From contig JAEDDN010000004.1 in assembly GCA_016298065.1 (NCBI GenBank), forward strand, positions 1 through 64,000: a stretch of DNA of 64,000 bases, given 5' to 3'. The DNA comes from Oscillospiraceae bacterium. Its GTDB lineage: Bacteria > Bacillota > Clostridia > Oscillospirales > Ruminococcaceae. Positions 26,095 to 34,857 of the stretch are shown piece by piece; within the stretch, counting starts at the first letter, position 1; each line of letters opens with the position of its first letter. The position numbers and the translations under genes were made by a program. The notes below the pieces were generated by a model, which was not told where the DNA came from, did not search any database, and was given only the letters and a program-made list of their open reading frames with translations.

Positions 26095-26307
26095 CTGTAT
26101 CAAAATGGATATTTGTACCTTTATAGCAAAAATTTAATCGATAAAAACGCTGTTTTTTTGTTGATTTTAACGGCAAAAACAAGTTTTTTTAGGGTTAAAT
26201 TTATATGTAAATAAACGGTGTCAAGCTTTACAGCAAAATATCCGTTTAAAGCCCTTTAATTTATATGGGCAAAGGTGCGTTAAATTATGAATGGAGTGAT
26301 TAAGCCT
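26095..26307 (+). other. rpoBC leader, about 210 nt
   Basis: This untranslated stretch precedes rpoB. It has A- and T-tracts (CGCTGTTTTTTTG; GGCAAAAACAAG then T7) that could form short hairpins, and GGATATTTGTA near the start faces AAAATATCC near 26240. I cannot assign a known leader class, and it does not match the L10 leader in an obvious way. A control function is possible but not shown. Confidence 0.4.
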
Positions 26308-29300
26308 ATGGTAAATGTCAAGCCGGTCCAGCTTGGAACAAACACCCGTATGAGCTTTTCTAAAATCAACGAAGTTTTAGAGATGCCAAATTTGATTGAA
26401 ATTCAAATCAATTCATACGAGTGGTTTCTTAAAGAAGGTTTAAAGGAAGTTTTTCGTGATATTTCAGCGATTACAGATTACACGGGAAATCTTGTTTTAG
26501 ACTTTATTGACTATCGTTTAGAGGATACTCCTAAGTATTCTGTGATAGAGTGTAAGGAACGAGATGTTACCTATGCTGCCCCCTTAAAAGTAACAGCAAG
26601 GCTTTTAAATAAGGAAACGGGAGAAATTAAAGAAAACGAGATATTTATGGGCGATTTTCCGCTTATGACAGAATCCGGTACCTTTGTAATAAACGGTGCC
26701 GAGCGTGTTATTGTATCTCAGCTTGTTCGTTCTCCGGGCGTATATTACAGCGACAGCTACGATAAAACCGGTAAAAAGCTCTTTGCTTCTACAATTATCC
26801 CAAACAGAGGCGCATGGCTTGAATACGAAACCGATTCCAACGACTTTTTCTATGTAAGAGTGGACAAGAACAGAAAGATACCTGTTACCACCTTCTTAAG
26901 AGCTCTTTTAAGAATAAGAGACGATATCTCTCCGGAGGATATTTCGGCAGACTTTACCTGTGCGCTTACCGCTAAGCAGGGCTTGGATTCCGAGATATAT
27001 GAGATATTGGGCGAGGACGTAAGTCTTGCCGCTACAATAGTAAATAAAGACGCCACAAAAAAAGGCGACGACGCTTTGTTAGAGGTTTATAAAAAGCTCC
27101 GTCCGGGCGAGCCTCCTACAATCGAAAGCGCAGTAAAGCATATCTGTCCTCTGTTATTTGACGAACGTCGTTATGACTTGTCAAAGGTAGGAAGATATAA
27201 ATATAATAAAAAGCTTGCAATCGCAAGAAGAATTGCAGGTCACAAACTTGCCGAAAACGTAGTAAACGAGCTTACAGGCGAGGTTATTGCCGTTAAGGAT
27301 ACAAAGGTTACCCGTGAGCTTGCAAAACAAATCGAGGACGCAGGCGTTGACGCAGTATACTTATATGTAGAGGACGGTCAAAAAACCGTTAAGGTTATCT
27401 CTAACGGTATGGTAGACATTACAAAATTTGTAGATATAGATACAGAGGAATGTAACGTTTACGAAAAGGTACGTTTCTGCATTTTAAAGGACATTTTGGA
27501 TAAGGCTTCTTCTAAGGAAGAAATCACCGAAATGGTAAAAGAGCGCATTGACGAGCTTATTCCAAAGCACATTATAAAGGACGATATCTTCGCTTCTGTA
27601 AACTATATGTGTAATCTTGCATATTCTATAGGTACCGTTGACGATATCGACCACTTGGGCAACAGAAGAATCCGTTCTGTAGGCGAGCTTTTGCAAAACC
27701 AGTTCAGAATCGGCTTTTCGAGAATGGAAAGAGTTATCCGTGAAAGAATGACTCTTCAGGCTCAGGATATGGACGTTATCACTCCGCAGGCACTTATAAA
27801 TATCCGTCCTGTTGTTGCCGCTATCAGAGAATTTTTCGGTTCATCTCCGCTTTCGCAGTTTATGGATCAGAATAACCCTCTTGCAGAACTTACACATAAG
27901 CGTCGTTTGTCTGCATTGGGTCCGGGCGGTTTGTCAAGAGACAGAGCGGGCTTTGAGGTTCGTGACGTTCACTACAGCCACTACGGCAGAATGTGTCCTA
28001 TTGAAACTCCTGAAGGTCCAAACATCGGACTTATCTCTTATCTTGCAAGCTTTGCGAGAATAAACGCTTACGGCTTTATCGAAGCGCCTTACAGAAAGGT
28101 AGACAAGGCTACCGGTAAGGTTTTGGACGAAGTAGTATATATGACTGCCGATGTAGAGGACGAATATGTTGTTGCTCAGGCTAACGAGCCGTTAACCGAG
28201 GACGGAAAATTTGCCCGTAAAAGAGTTAACGCACGTCATCAGAGCGAAATTTTGGAAATCGACCGTGAAAGCGTTGATTATATGGACGTATCGCCTAAGA
28301 TGGTTGTATCTATAGCTACTGCTATGATACCTTTCCTTGAAAACGACGATACAAACCGTGCGCTCATGGGCGCTAACATGCAGCGTCAGGCAGTTCCGCT
28401 TTTAAAGACCGAAAATCCGATTGTCGGAACAGGTATGGAATACAAAGCTGCAGTTGATTCAGGCGCAGTAGTGCTTTCAAAGCACGACGGTGTTGTTGAG
28501 AGAGTTTCCGCCGATGAAATTGTCATTAAGGACGATAACGGCGAAAAGCAGATATATCCCGTAATCAAATTCCTTCGTTCAAACGCAGGTACCTGTACAA
28601 ACCAAAGACCTATCGTAAGCAAAGGCGACAGAGTAAAGAAAGGTCAGGTATTGGCAGACGGTCCTGCAACCAGCAACGGTGAAATTTCTCTCGGTAAAAA
28701 CGCACTCATAGGCTTTATGACCTGGGAGGGCTACAATTACGAGGACGCCGTTTTAATAAACGAAAAGTTAGTTCGTGACGATGTTTATACATCTATTCAT
28801 ATTGAGGAATACGAGACCGAAGCCCGTGATACAAAGTTAGGCCCCGAAGAAATCACAAGGGATATTCCTAATGTGGGCGAGGACGTATTAAAAGACCTTG
28901 ATGAAAACGGTATTATCAGAATCGGCGCCGAGGTTCATTCGGGCGATATTCTTGTCGGCAAGGTTACGCCTAAGGGAGAAACCGAGCTTACCGCCGAAGA
29001 AAGACTTTTGCGTGCAATATTCGGTGAAAAGGCAAGAGAAGTAAGAGATACATCGCTAAAGGTACCTCACGGTGAATACGGTATTATCGTAGACGTAAAG
29101 GTTTACACCAGAGAAAATTCCGACGAGTTAAGCCCGGGTGTAAACAAGGTTGTACGTTGTTATATAGCTCAAAAGAGAAAGTTGTCTGTCGGCGATAAGA
29201 TGGCAGGTAGACACGGTAACAAGGGTGTTGTATCCAGAATATTACCGCAGGAGGATATGCCGTTCTTGCCGGACGGAACTCCGCTTGACATTGTGTTAAA

Positions 29301-30120
29301 CCCGTTGGGCGTTCCTTCCCGTATGAATATCGGACAGGTGCTCGAGGTACATTTGGGATATGCGGCCAAGGCTTTGGGCTGGAAGATAATGACCCCTGTA
29401 TTTGACGGCGCTCGAGAAGAGGATATTCGTGACTGTTTAAGAGAAGCAGGACTTCGTGAGGACGGTAAAACAATCCTTTACGACGGACGTACCGGCGAAC
29501 AGTTTGATAACCCTGTAACCGTAGGTATTATGTATTACTTAAAGCTTCACCACTTGGTTGACGATAAGATTCACGCACGTTCAACAGGTCCTTACTCACT
29601 TGTTACTCAACAGCCTCTCGGCGGTAAAGCTCAGTTCGGCGGTCAGAGATTCGGTGAGATGGAGGTTTGGGCACTTGAAGCTTACGGTGCTGCATACACC
29701 TTGCAGGAAATCTTAACGGTAAAATCAGACGATGTTGTCGGCCGTGTTAAGACTTACGAAGCTATAGTTAAGGGACAAAACGTACCTACTCCGGGTATAC
29801 CTGAGTCCTTTAAGGTTCTTATAAAAGAGCTTCAGTCGCTGTCGCTTGATGTTAAGGTTTTGGACAAGAATAACGAAGAAATTGACTTAAAACAAACCTT
29901 TGATGATGACGACGATGTTATACCGCAATCTTCTATGGATCAGGAATACGTTGAAACCGATGATATGGATGGTTATTCCGTTGAAGCTGTAGACGATATT
30001 GAGGAAAGTGAAGATTATGTTGTAGATATCGGCGAAGAGCCTGAAATCGAAACAAATGATTTCACAAGCGAGATTTTGGAAAAAATCGAGCTCGATCCTG
30101 ATGAAGATATGTATGATTAA
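26308..30120 (+). CDS. rpoB: RNA polymerase beta subunit
   Basis: This is the catalytic beta subunit of RNA polymerase. The ATG at 26308 has GGAGTG at the right distance; an ATG 7 codons upstream overlaps that site, so the protein is 1270 residues. The rifampicin pocket reads GSSPLSQFMDQNNPLAELTH, then KRRLSALGPGG. Gln513, His526 and Ser531 (E. coli numbering) are wild type, and proline replaces Gln510, common in clostridia, so no resistance mutation is apparent. GEKAREVRDTS and GDKMAGRHGNKGV are further signature segments. The C-terminal 75 residues are strongly acidic (QTFDDDDDVIP onward). rpoC follows after 17 bases, but rplJ/rplL are not upstream. Confidence 0.98.
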   Translation: MVNVKPVQLGTNTRMSFSKINEVLEMPNLIEIQINSYEWFLKEGLKEVFRDISAITDYTGNLVLDFIDYRLEDTPKYSVIECKERDVTYAAPLKVTARLLNKETGEIKENEIFMGDFPLMTESGTFVINGAERVIVSQLVRSPGVYYSDSYDKTGKKLFASTIIPNRGAWLEYETDSNDFFYVRVDKNRKIPVTTFLRALLRIRDDISPEDISADFTCALTAKQGLDSEIYEILGEDVSLAATIVNKDATKKGDDALLEVYKKLRPGEPPTIESAVKHICPLLFDERRYDLSKVGRYKYNKKLAIARRIAGHKLAENVVNELTGEVIAVKDTKVTRELAKQIEDAGVDAVYLYVEDGQKTVKVISNGMVDITKFVDIDTEECNVYEKVRFCILKDILDKASSKEEITEMVKERIDELIPKHIIKDDIFASVNYMCNLAYSIGTVDDIDHLGNRRIRSVGELLQNQFRIGFSRMERVIRERMTLQAQDMDVITPQALINIRPVVAAIREFFGSSPLSQFMDQNNPLAELTHKRRLSALGPGGLSRDRAGFEVRDVHYSHYGRMCPIETPEGPNIGLISYLASFARINAYGFIEAPYRKVDKATGKVLDEVVYMTADVEDEYVVAQANEPLTEDGKFARKRVNARHQSEILEIDRESVDYMDVSPKMVVSIATAMIPFLENDDTNRALMGANMQRQAVPLLKTENPIVGTGMEYKAAVDSGAVVLSKHDGVVERVSADEIVIKDDNGEKQIYPVIKFLRSNAGTCTNQRPIVSKGDRVKKGQVLADGPATSNGEISLGKNALIGFMTWEGYNYEDAVLINEKLVRDDVYTSIHIEEYETEARDTKLGPEEITRDIPNVGEDVLKDLDENGIIRIGAEVHSGDILVGKVTPKGETELTAEERLLRAIFGEKAREVRDTSLKVPHGEYGIIVDVKVYTRENSDELSPGVNKVVRCYIAQKRKLSVGDKMAGRHGNKGVVSRILPQEDMPFLPDGTPLDIVLNPLGVPSRMNIGQVLEVHLGYAAKALGWKIMTPVFDGAREEDIRDCLREAGLREDGKTILYDGRTGEQFDNPVTVGIMYYLKLHHLVDDKIHARSTGPYSLVTQQPLGGKAQFGGQRFGEMEVWALEAYGAAYTLQEILTVKSDDVVGRVKTYEAIVKGQNVPTPGIPESFKVLIKELQSLSLDVKVLDKNNEEIDLKQTFDDDDDVIPQSSMDQEYVETDDMDGYSVEAVDDIEESEDYVVDIGEEPEIETNDFTSEILEKIELDPDEDMYD

Positions 30121-30137
30121 AGAAGGAGTCGTAATAT

Positions 30138-33100
30138 ATGGAATTTAATGTATTCGAGTCAATAAAAATTGGTCTGGCTTCTCCGGAGCAAATACTTGAA
30201 TGGTCGTACGGTGAGGTTGAAAAGCCCGAAACTATAAACTATCGTACCTTAAAGCCTGAACGTGGCGGTCTTTTCTGTGAATGTATTTTCGGTCCTCAAA
30301 AGGACTGGGAGTGTCATTGCGGTAAATATAAGCGTTTGCGCTATAAGGGCAAAATCTGTGACAAGTGCGGCGTTGAGGTTACAAGAGCAAAGGTAAGACG
30401 TGAAAGAATGGGTCACATTCAGCTTGCTGCTCCTGTTTCTCACATTTGGTATTTCAAGGGTATTCCGTCACGTATGGGACTTATCCTCGACATATCTCCG
30501 AGAAGGCTCGAAGAGGTACTTTACTTTGCTAAATATATTGTTACCAATCCCGAGGACACTATACTCGAAAAATGCCAGCTTTTAACCGAAAAGGAATATG
30601 CCGATATGCGTGAACGTTACGGCGACGCATTTAAGGCAGGTATGGGTGCCGAAGCTATAAAAGAGCTTTTAGAGGAAATTGACTTAGAAGAGCTTTCGGC
30701 TCAGATAAAAGAATCTCTTGAGGACGCAACAGGTCAAAAGAGAGTACGTCTTTTAAAACGTCTTGAAGTTGTTGAAAGCTTCAGAAATTCAGGCAACCGT
30801 CCAGAATGGATGATTTTGGACGTAGTGCCGGTTATTCCACCCGATTTAAGACCTATGGTTCAGCTTGACGGCGGACGTTTTGCTACATCTGATTTAAACG
30901 ATTTGTACAGACGTGTTATCAACAGAAATAACCGTTTAAAACGTCTGCTTGACTTATCTGCACCTGACATCATTATAAGAAATGAAAAGAGAATGTTGCA
31001 GGAAGCTGTTGACGCCTTAATAGATAACGGCCGTCGTGGCAGACCTGTAACAGGTCCTAACAACAGACCTTTAAAATCTCTTTCCGATATGTTAAAGGGT
31101 AAGCAAGGTCGTTTCCGTCAAAACCTTTTGGGTAAGCGTGTTGACTATTCGGGACGTTCTGTTATCGTAGTAGGTCCTGAGCTTAAAATGTATCAGTGCG
31201 GTTTGCCTAAGGAAATGGCACTTGAGTTATTTAAGCCTTTTGTTATGAAGCGCTTGGTTGAAACAGGCGTTGCTAATAATATTAAGAGCGCAAGAAAAAT
31301 GGTAGAACGCTTCCGTCCGGAAGTATGGGATGCACTTGAAGTGGTTATTAAATCACACCCTGTACTGTTAAACCGTGCGCCTACACTTCACCGTCTCGGT
31401 ATTCAGGCATTTGAGCCTGTTTTGGTTGAGGGTAGAGCATTAAAGCTTCACCCGCTTGTTTGTACCGCTTATAACGCTGACTTCGACGGTGACCAGATGG
31501 CTGTTCACGTTCCTTTGTCGGCAGAAGCTCAAGCAGAAGCAAGATTTTTGATGCTTGCTGCAAACAACCTCTTAAAGCCGTCTGACGGACGTCCTGTTGC
31601 AGTTCCGTCACAGGATATGATTTTGGGAGCTTATTATTTAACTCTTGAAAAAGACGGCGACTTGGGCGAAGGCAAGGTGTTCAGAGATTATAACGAAGCC
31701 TTGATGGCTTACCAGTGCGGAGCAGTATCACTTCACGCTAAGGTAAAGGTTAGAATCAATAAGAAAATCGGCGGTAAAAACATCAGCAAAATCATCGACA
31801 CTACTGTCGGCAGAATGATTTTCAACGAGCCTATACCGCAGGATTTGGGCTTTGTAGACAGAACTAACAGCGAAAATCAGTTTGACCTTGAGATTTCTTT
31901 CTTAGTTAAGAAAAAGCAAATCGGTCAGATTGTTGACAGATGTATCAGAGTACATGGTACTGCAACTGCCAGCGAGGTTCTCGATAAGATCAAGGCACTT
32001 GGCTTTAAGTATTCAACTAAGGGTGCAACAACTGTAGCCGTTTGCGACGCTACAATCCCTGAGGCGAAAAAACAGCTTATTGCCGAAGCAGAAGCAAATA
32101 TCGAGGATATTACCGCACAATTTGATATGGGCTTAATATCCGACGAGGAACGCTACAGAGAAGTGCTTAAAACCTGGAACATCTGCACCGATAAGGTAAC
32201 AGACGCTCTGCAAAACGGCCTTGATAAATATAACCCAATCTTTATGATGGCTGATTCAGGTGCTCGTGGTAGTATCGCTCAGATAAGACAGCTTGCAGGT
32301 ATGCGTGGACTTATCGCAAACACAGCAGGTCAAACTATCGAAATTCCTATCAGAGCTAACTACCGTGAAGGTCTTAACATTTTGGAATACTTCATCTCCT
32401 CCCGTGGTGCTAGAAAGGGACTTGCAGATACAGCTATTCGTACAGCTGACTCGGGTTACTTAACCAGACGTTTGGTTGACGTTTCCCAGGATGTTGTTGT
32501 TCGTATGGATGACTGCGGTACTCACGACGGTATCGAGGTATATACAATAAAACAGGGCAACGAAATGATTGAGCCTTTAGTTGACAGATTGGTAGGACGT
32601 TATCTGTGTGAAGACTTTATCGACGAAAAATCAGGCGAAGTGCTTATCTCTAAGGATAAACTCCTCACCGAAAAGGACGTTGAGAAGTTAGAAAACGCAG
32701 GCGTAGAAAGAGTAAAAATCCGCTCTATGCTTTCTTGTGAAGCTAAACAGGGCGTGTGCGCTAAGTGCTATGGCGCTAACCTTGCAAACGGTAAGCCGGT
32801 TGCAGTAGGTGAAGCTGTAGGTATCATCGCCGCACAGTCAATCGGTGAGCCCGGTACACAGCTTACGATGCGTACCTTCCATACAGGTGGTATCGCTTCT
32901 GCCGAAGATATTACACAGGGTCTTCCGAGAGTTGAAGAGCTGTTTGAAGCAAGAAAGCCGAAAAACGCTGCTATTATTTCAGAAATTGCAGGTAAGGTTC
33001 GCTTTGAGGAAATAAAGAGAACAAGAACGGTTATTATAACTGCTGACGACGGCGACGAAAGACAGTATCAAATCCCTTACGGCTATACCATTAAGGTAAG

Positions 33101-33692
33101 AGAGGGCGATAGTGTTGAGGTTGGTCAGCCGCTTACAGAGGGCTCGATGAATCCTCACGATATACTTGCAGTACTTGGCGAACAGGCAGTAAGAAACTAT
33201 CTGATTACCGAAGTACAAAAGGTATACAGAATGCAGGGTGTTGACACTAACGATAAGCACATTGAAGTTATTGTAAGACAAATGATGCGTAAGGTAAGAG
33301 TTGTCGATGCAGGCGATACAGACTTGTTGCCCGGTGCACTTGTAGACCGTGCTGATGTAAGAACACAAAACAAGCTCATTAAGCAGAGAATTGAAGCCGG
33401 AGAAACCGACCTTAAACTTGCTGAAATACAGCCTGTTTTGCTTGGTATTACAAAGGCGTCTTTGGCAACCGACAGCTTTATGTCAGCTGCTTCCTTCCAG
33501 GAAACTACAAGAGTATTGACCGAAGCTGCTATCAAGGGTAAGGTTGACCAGCTTATAGGCTTAAAGGAAAACGTAATTATCGGTAAGCTTGTACCTGCCG
33601 GTACAGGTATGAACCGCTACAGAAACGTAGAGGTTGTTTCCACAGCCGAGCCTGAAGCAGAAGGCGAAGCACAGGAAACTTCGGTTTCTTAA
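30138..33692 (+). CDS. rpoC: RNA polymerase beta' subunit
   Basis: This 1184-residue beta' subunit has the N-terminal zinc site CHCGKYKRLRYKGKICDKCG, the RQNLLGKRVDYSGRSVIVVG segment, and the catalytic Mg2+ loop NADFDGDQMAVHVPLS. The trigger-loop region (LISDEERY, MADSGARGS, IRANYREG) and the second zinc site (CEAKQGVCAKCYG) follow. The length fits the compact Firmicutes form without large insertions. A GGAG site lies before the ATG, and it is co-transcribed with rpoB. The terminator lies 12 bases after the stop. Confidence 0.98.
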   Translation: MEFNVFESIKIGLASPEQILEWSYGEVEKPETINYRTLKPERGGLFCECIFGPQKDWECHCGKYKRLRYKGKICDKCGVEVTRAKVRRERMGHIQLAAPVSHIWYFKGIPSRMGLILDISPRRLEEVLYFAKYIVTNPEDTILEKCQLLTEKEYADMRERYGDAFKAGMGAEAIKELLEEIDLEELSAQIKESLEDATGQKRVRLLKRLEVVESFRNSGNRPEWMILDVVPVIPPDLRPMVQLDGGRFATSDLNDLYRRVINRNNRLKRLLDLSAPDIIIRNEKRMLQEAVDALIDNGRRGRPVTGPNNRPLKSLSDMLKGKQGRFRQNLLGKRVDYSGRSVIVVGPELKMYQCGLPKEMALELFKPFVMKRLVETGVANNIKSARKMVERFRPEVWDALEVVIKSHPVLLNRAPTLHRLGIQAFEPVLVEGRALKLHPLVCTAYNADFDGDQMAVHVPLSAEAQAEARFLMLAANNLLKPSDGRPVAVPSQDMILGAYYLTLEKDGDLGEGKVFRDYNEALMAYQCGAVSLHAKVKVRINKKIGGKNISKIIDTTVGRMIFNEPIPQDLGFVDRTNSENQFDLEISFLVKKKQIGQIVDRCIRVHGTATASEVLDKIKALGFKYSTKGATTVAVCDATIPEAKKQLIAEAEANIEDITAQFDMGLISDEERYREVLKTWNICTDKVTDALQNGLDKYNPIFMMADSGARGSIAQIRQLAGMRGLIANTAGQTIEIPIRANYREGLNILEYFISSRGARKGLADTAIRTADSGYLTRRLVDVSQDVVVRMDDCGTHDGIEVYTIKQGNEMIEPLVDRLVGRYLCEDFIDEKSGEVLISKDKLLTEKDVEKLENAGVERVKIRSMLSCEAKQGVCAKCYGANLANGKPVAVGEAVGIIAAQSIGEPGTQLTMRTFHTGGIASAEDITQGLPRVEELFEARKPKNAAIISEIAGKVRFEEIKRTRTVIITADDGDERQYQIPYGYTIKVREGDSVEVGQPLTEGSMNPHDILAVLGEQAVRNYLITEVQKVYRMQGVDTNDKHIEVIVRQMMRKVRVVDAGDTDLLPGALVDRADVRTQNKLIKQRIEAGETDLKLAEIQPVLLGITKASLATDSFMSAASFQETTRVLTEAAIKGKVDQLIGLKENVIIGKLVPAGTGMNRYRNVEVVSTAEPEAEGEAQETSVS

Positions 33693-33704
33693 AAAGAGTA
33701 TAAA

Positions 33705-33740
33705 TAAAAAAGGAGCTGTTTTTGAGACAGCTCCTTTTTT
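33705..33740 (+). terminator. Terminator of rpoBC
   Basis: AAAAAAGGAGCTGT (33705-33718) and ACAGCTCCTTTTTT (33727-33740). Confidence 0.92.
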
Positions 33741-33769
33741 GCGCCGTTAATATAATGTCATAGGCTTCT

Positions 33770-33975
33770 TCGTCGCCTTGCTACTCTTAAATGACATAGT
33801 GTGACACCCTCACTTTTCCCTCTTGCCATTCTGCCGTCACATTTCCTCACTGTCATTCTGAGTTCTCACTTTCCCTCACTGTCATTCTGAGCGTAGCGAA
33901 GAATCTTAGGCTCCTTTGTGCAAAGGGAGCTGTCAACGTAGTTGACGGAGGTATTGTATTTGACACTTTTTATTT
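33770..33975. repeat. Patch of dispersed-repeat-like sequence
   Basis: This gap between rpoC and araD has no credible gene. It holds two copies of CCTCACTGTCATTCTGAG (33845-33862 and 33874-33891) and a third related CTTGCCATTCTG at about 33822. The second copy continues as CGTAGCGAAGAATCT (33892-33906). GGGAGCTGTCAACG (33926 onward) then runs into TAGTTGACGGAGG. The GTCATTCTGAGCGTAGCGAAGAATCT and GGGAGCTGTCANNGNNNNTGAC patterns are ones I know as short non-coding repeats scattered through Firmicutes and other genomes. Only this cluster is visible in the window. Confidence 0.6.
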
Positions 33976-34044
33976 ACTTGTCATTAGAGCAATATACAAA
34001 GATTTAGGTTATTTAGACCGGAGAATAATTTTTTTCAAAACAAA

Positions 34045-34080
34045 ACCCCTTATATTCTGCTTTGGCAGAATATAAGGGGT
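34045..34080 (-). terminator. Terminator of the ara operon
   Basis: ACCCCTTATATTCTGC (34045-34060), loop TTTG, GCAGAATATAAGGGGT (34065-34080). On the minus strand it is followed by a T-rich run (TTTTGTTTTG). Confidence 0.85.
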
Positions 34081-34098
34081 AAAAACTTTCTTTTAAGC

Positions 34099-34791
34099 CT
34101 ACTTTTGTCCGTAATATGCGTTAGGACCGTGTTTTCTGAAATAGTGCTTATTTAAAAGTACTCTCGGCATAGGTTTAACCTCTGCACCCATAAGAGCTTC
34201 GGTGTGGAATGCCATCATAGCGATTTCTTCTAATACAACAGCGTTGTGTACTGCGTTAAAGGAATCTGTGCCCCAAGTGAAAGGACCGTGATTTTTAACG
34301 AGTACTGCAGGAATATAATCAGGCTCTTTGTCCTTAAAGGTTTCAACGATAACCTTACCTGTGTTAAGCTCGTATTCGCCCTTGATTTCTTCCTCTGTCA
34401 TATCTCTGGTGCAGGGGATAGTATCGGAAAAATAATCTCCGTGAGTAGTGCCGTAAGGTCTTATGCCTCTGCCTGCCTGTGCCCAAAGGGTAGCCCATCT
34501 TGAATGTGTATGAGCAACGCCCTTGATGTTAGGGAAGTTTCTGTAAAGCTCAAGGTGAGTAGGAGTATCAGACGACGGGTTTAATTTACCTTCAACTACG
34601 TTTCCGTCTAAGTCAACAACAACCATATCGTCGGGAGTCATTACGTCGTATTCTACGCCCGACGGCTTTATAACGACTAAGTTTGTTTCTCTGTCGATTT
34701 CTGATACGTTACCCCAGGTAAAAGTGATGAGCTTATAGTGAGGCAACAGCATATTTGCCTTATATACTTTTTCTTTTAATGCTTCTAACAT
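34099..34791 (-). CDS. araD: L-ribulose-5-phosphate 4-epimerase
   Basis: AraD converts L-ribulose-5-phosphate to D-xylulose-5-phosphate, the last step that links arabinose to the pentose phosphate route. The 230 residues start LEALKEKVYKANMLLPHYKL and have TWGNVSEIDR, VIKPSGVEYD, then GVAHTHSRWATLWAQ (zinc ligands His94, His96) and YGTTHGDYF. The family length is met. It is the third gene of araB-araA-araD, 66 bases after araA, with a large stem-loop in between. Confidence 0.95.
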   Translation of the reverse strand: MLEALKEKVYKANMLLPHYKLITFTWGNVSEIDRETNLVVIKPSGVEYDVMTPDDMVVVDLDGNVVEGKLNPSSDTPTHLELYRNFPNIKGVAHTHSRWATLWAQAGRGIRPYGTTHGDYFSDTIPCTRDMTEEEIKGEYELNTGKVIVETFKDKEPDYIPAVLVKNHGPFTWGTDSFNAVHNAVVLEEIAMMAFHTEALMGAEVKPMPRVLLNKHYFRKHGPNAYYGQK

Positions 34792-34815
34792 TGTAATTCT
34801 CCGTTTCCGTTAAAT

Positions 34816-34854
34816 TTTAAATTGAGAGGCAGTAAAACCACCTCTCAATTTAAA
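34816..34854 (-). other. Stem-loop between araA and araD
   Basis: TTTAAATTGAGAGG (34816-34829) and CCTCTCAATTTAAA (34841-34854) form a perfect 14-base-pair stem that begins 4 bases after the araA stop. No U-run follows on the minus strand, so it may stabilise or process the mRNA rather than end it. Confidence 0.6.
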
Positions 34855-34857
34855 TTA

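Noticed and set aside
26095..26307. L10-type leader before rpoB
   Set aside because: The sequence does not show the L10 kink-turn pattern and rplJ is absent, so I left it as an unassigned leader.
32979..33535. Long minus-strand frames inside rpoC
   Set aside because: They are shadows of the rpoC coding frame with no start signals or domain match.
33770..33975. CRISPR-like array after rpoC
   Set aside because: Only two close copies of an 18-base unit, unequal spacing, no cas genes; a dispersed repeat fits better.
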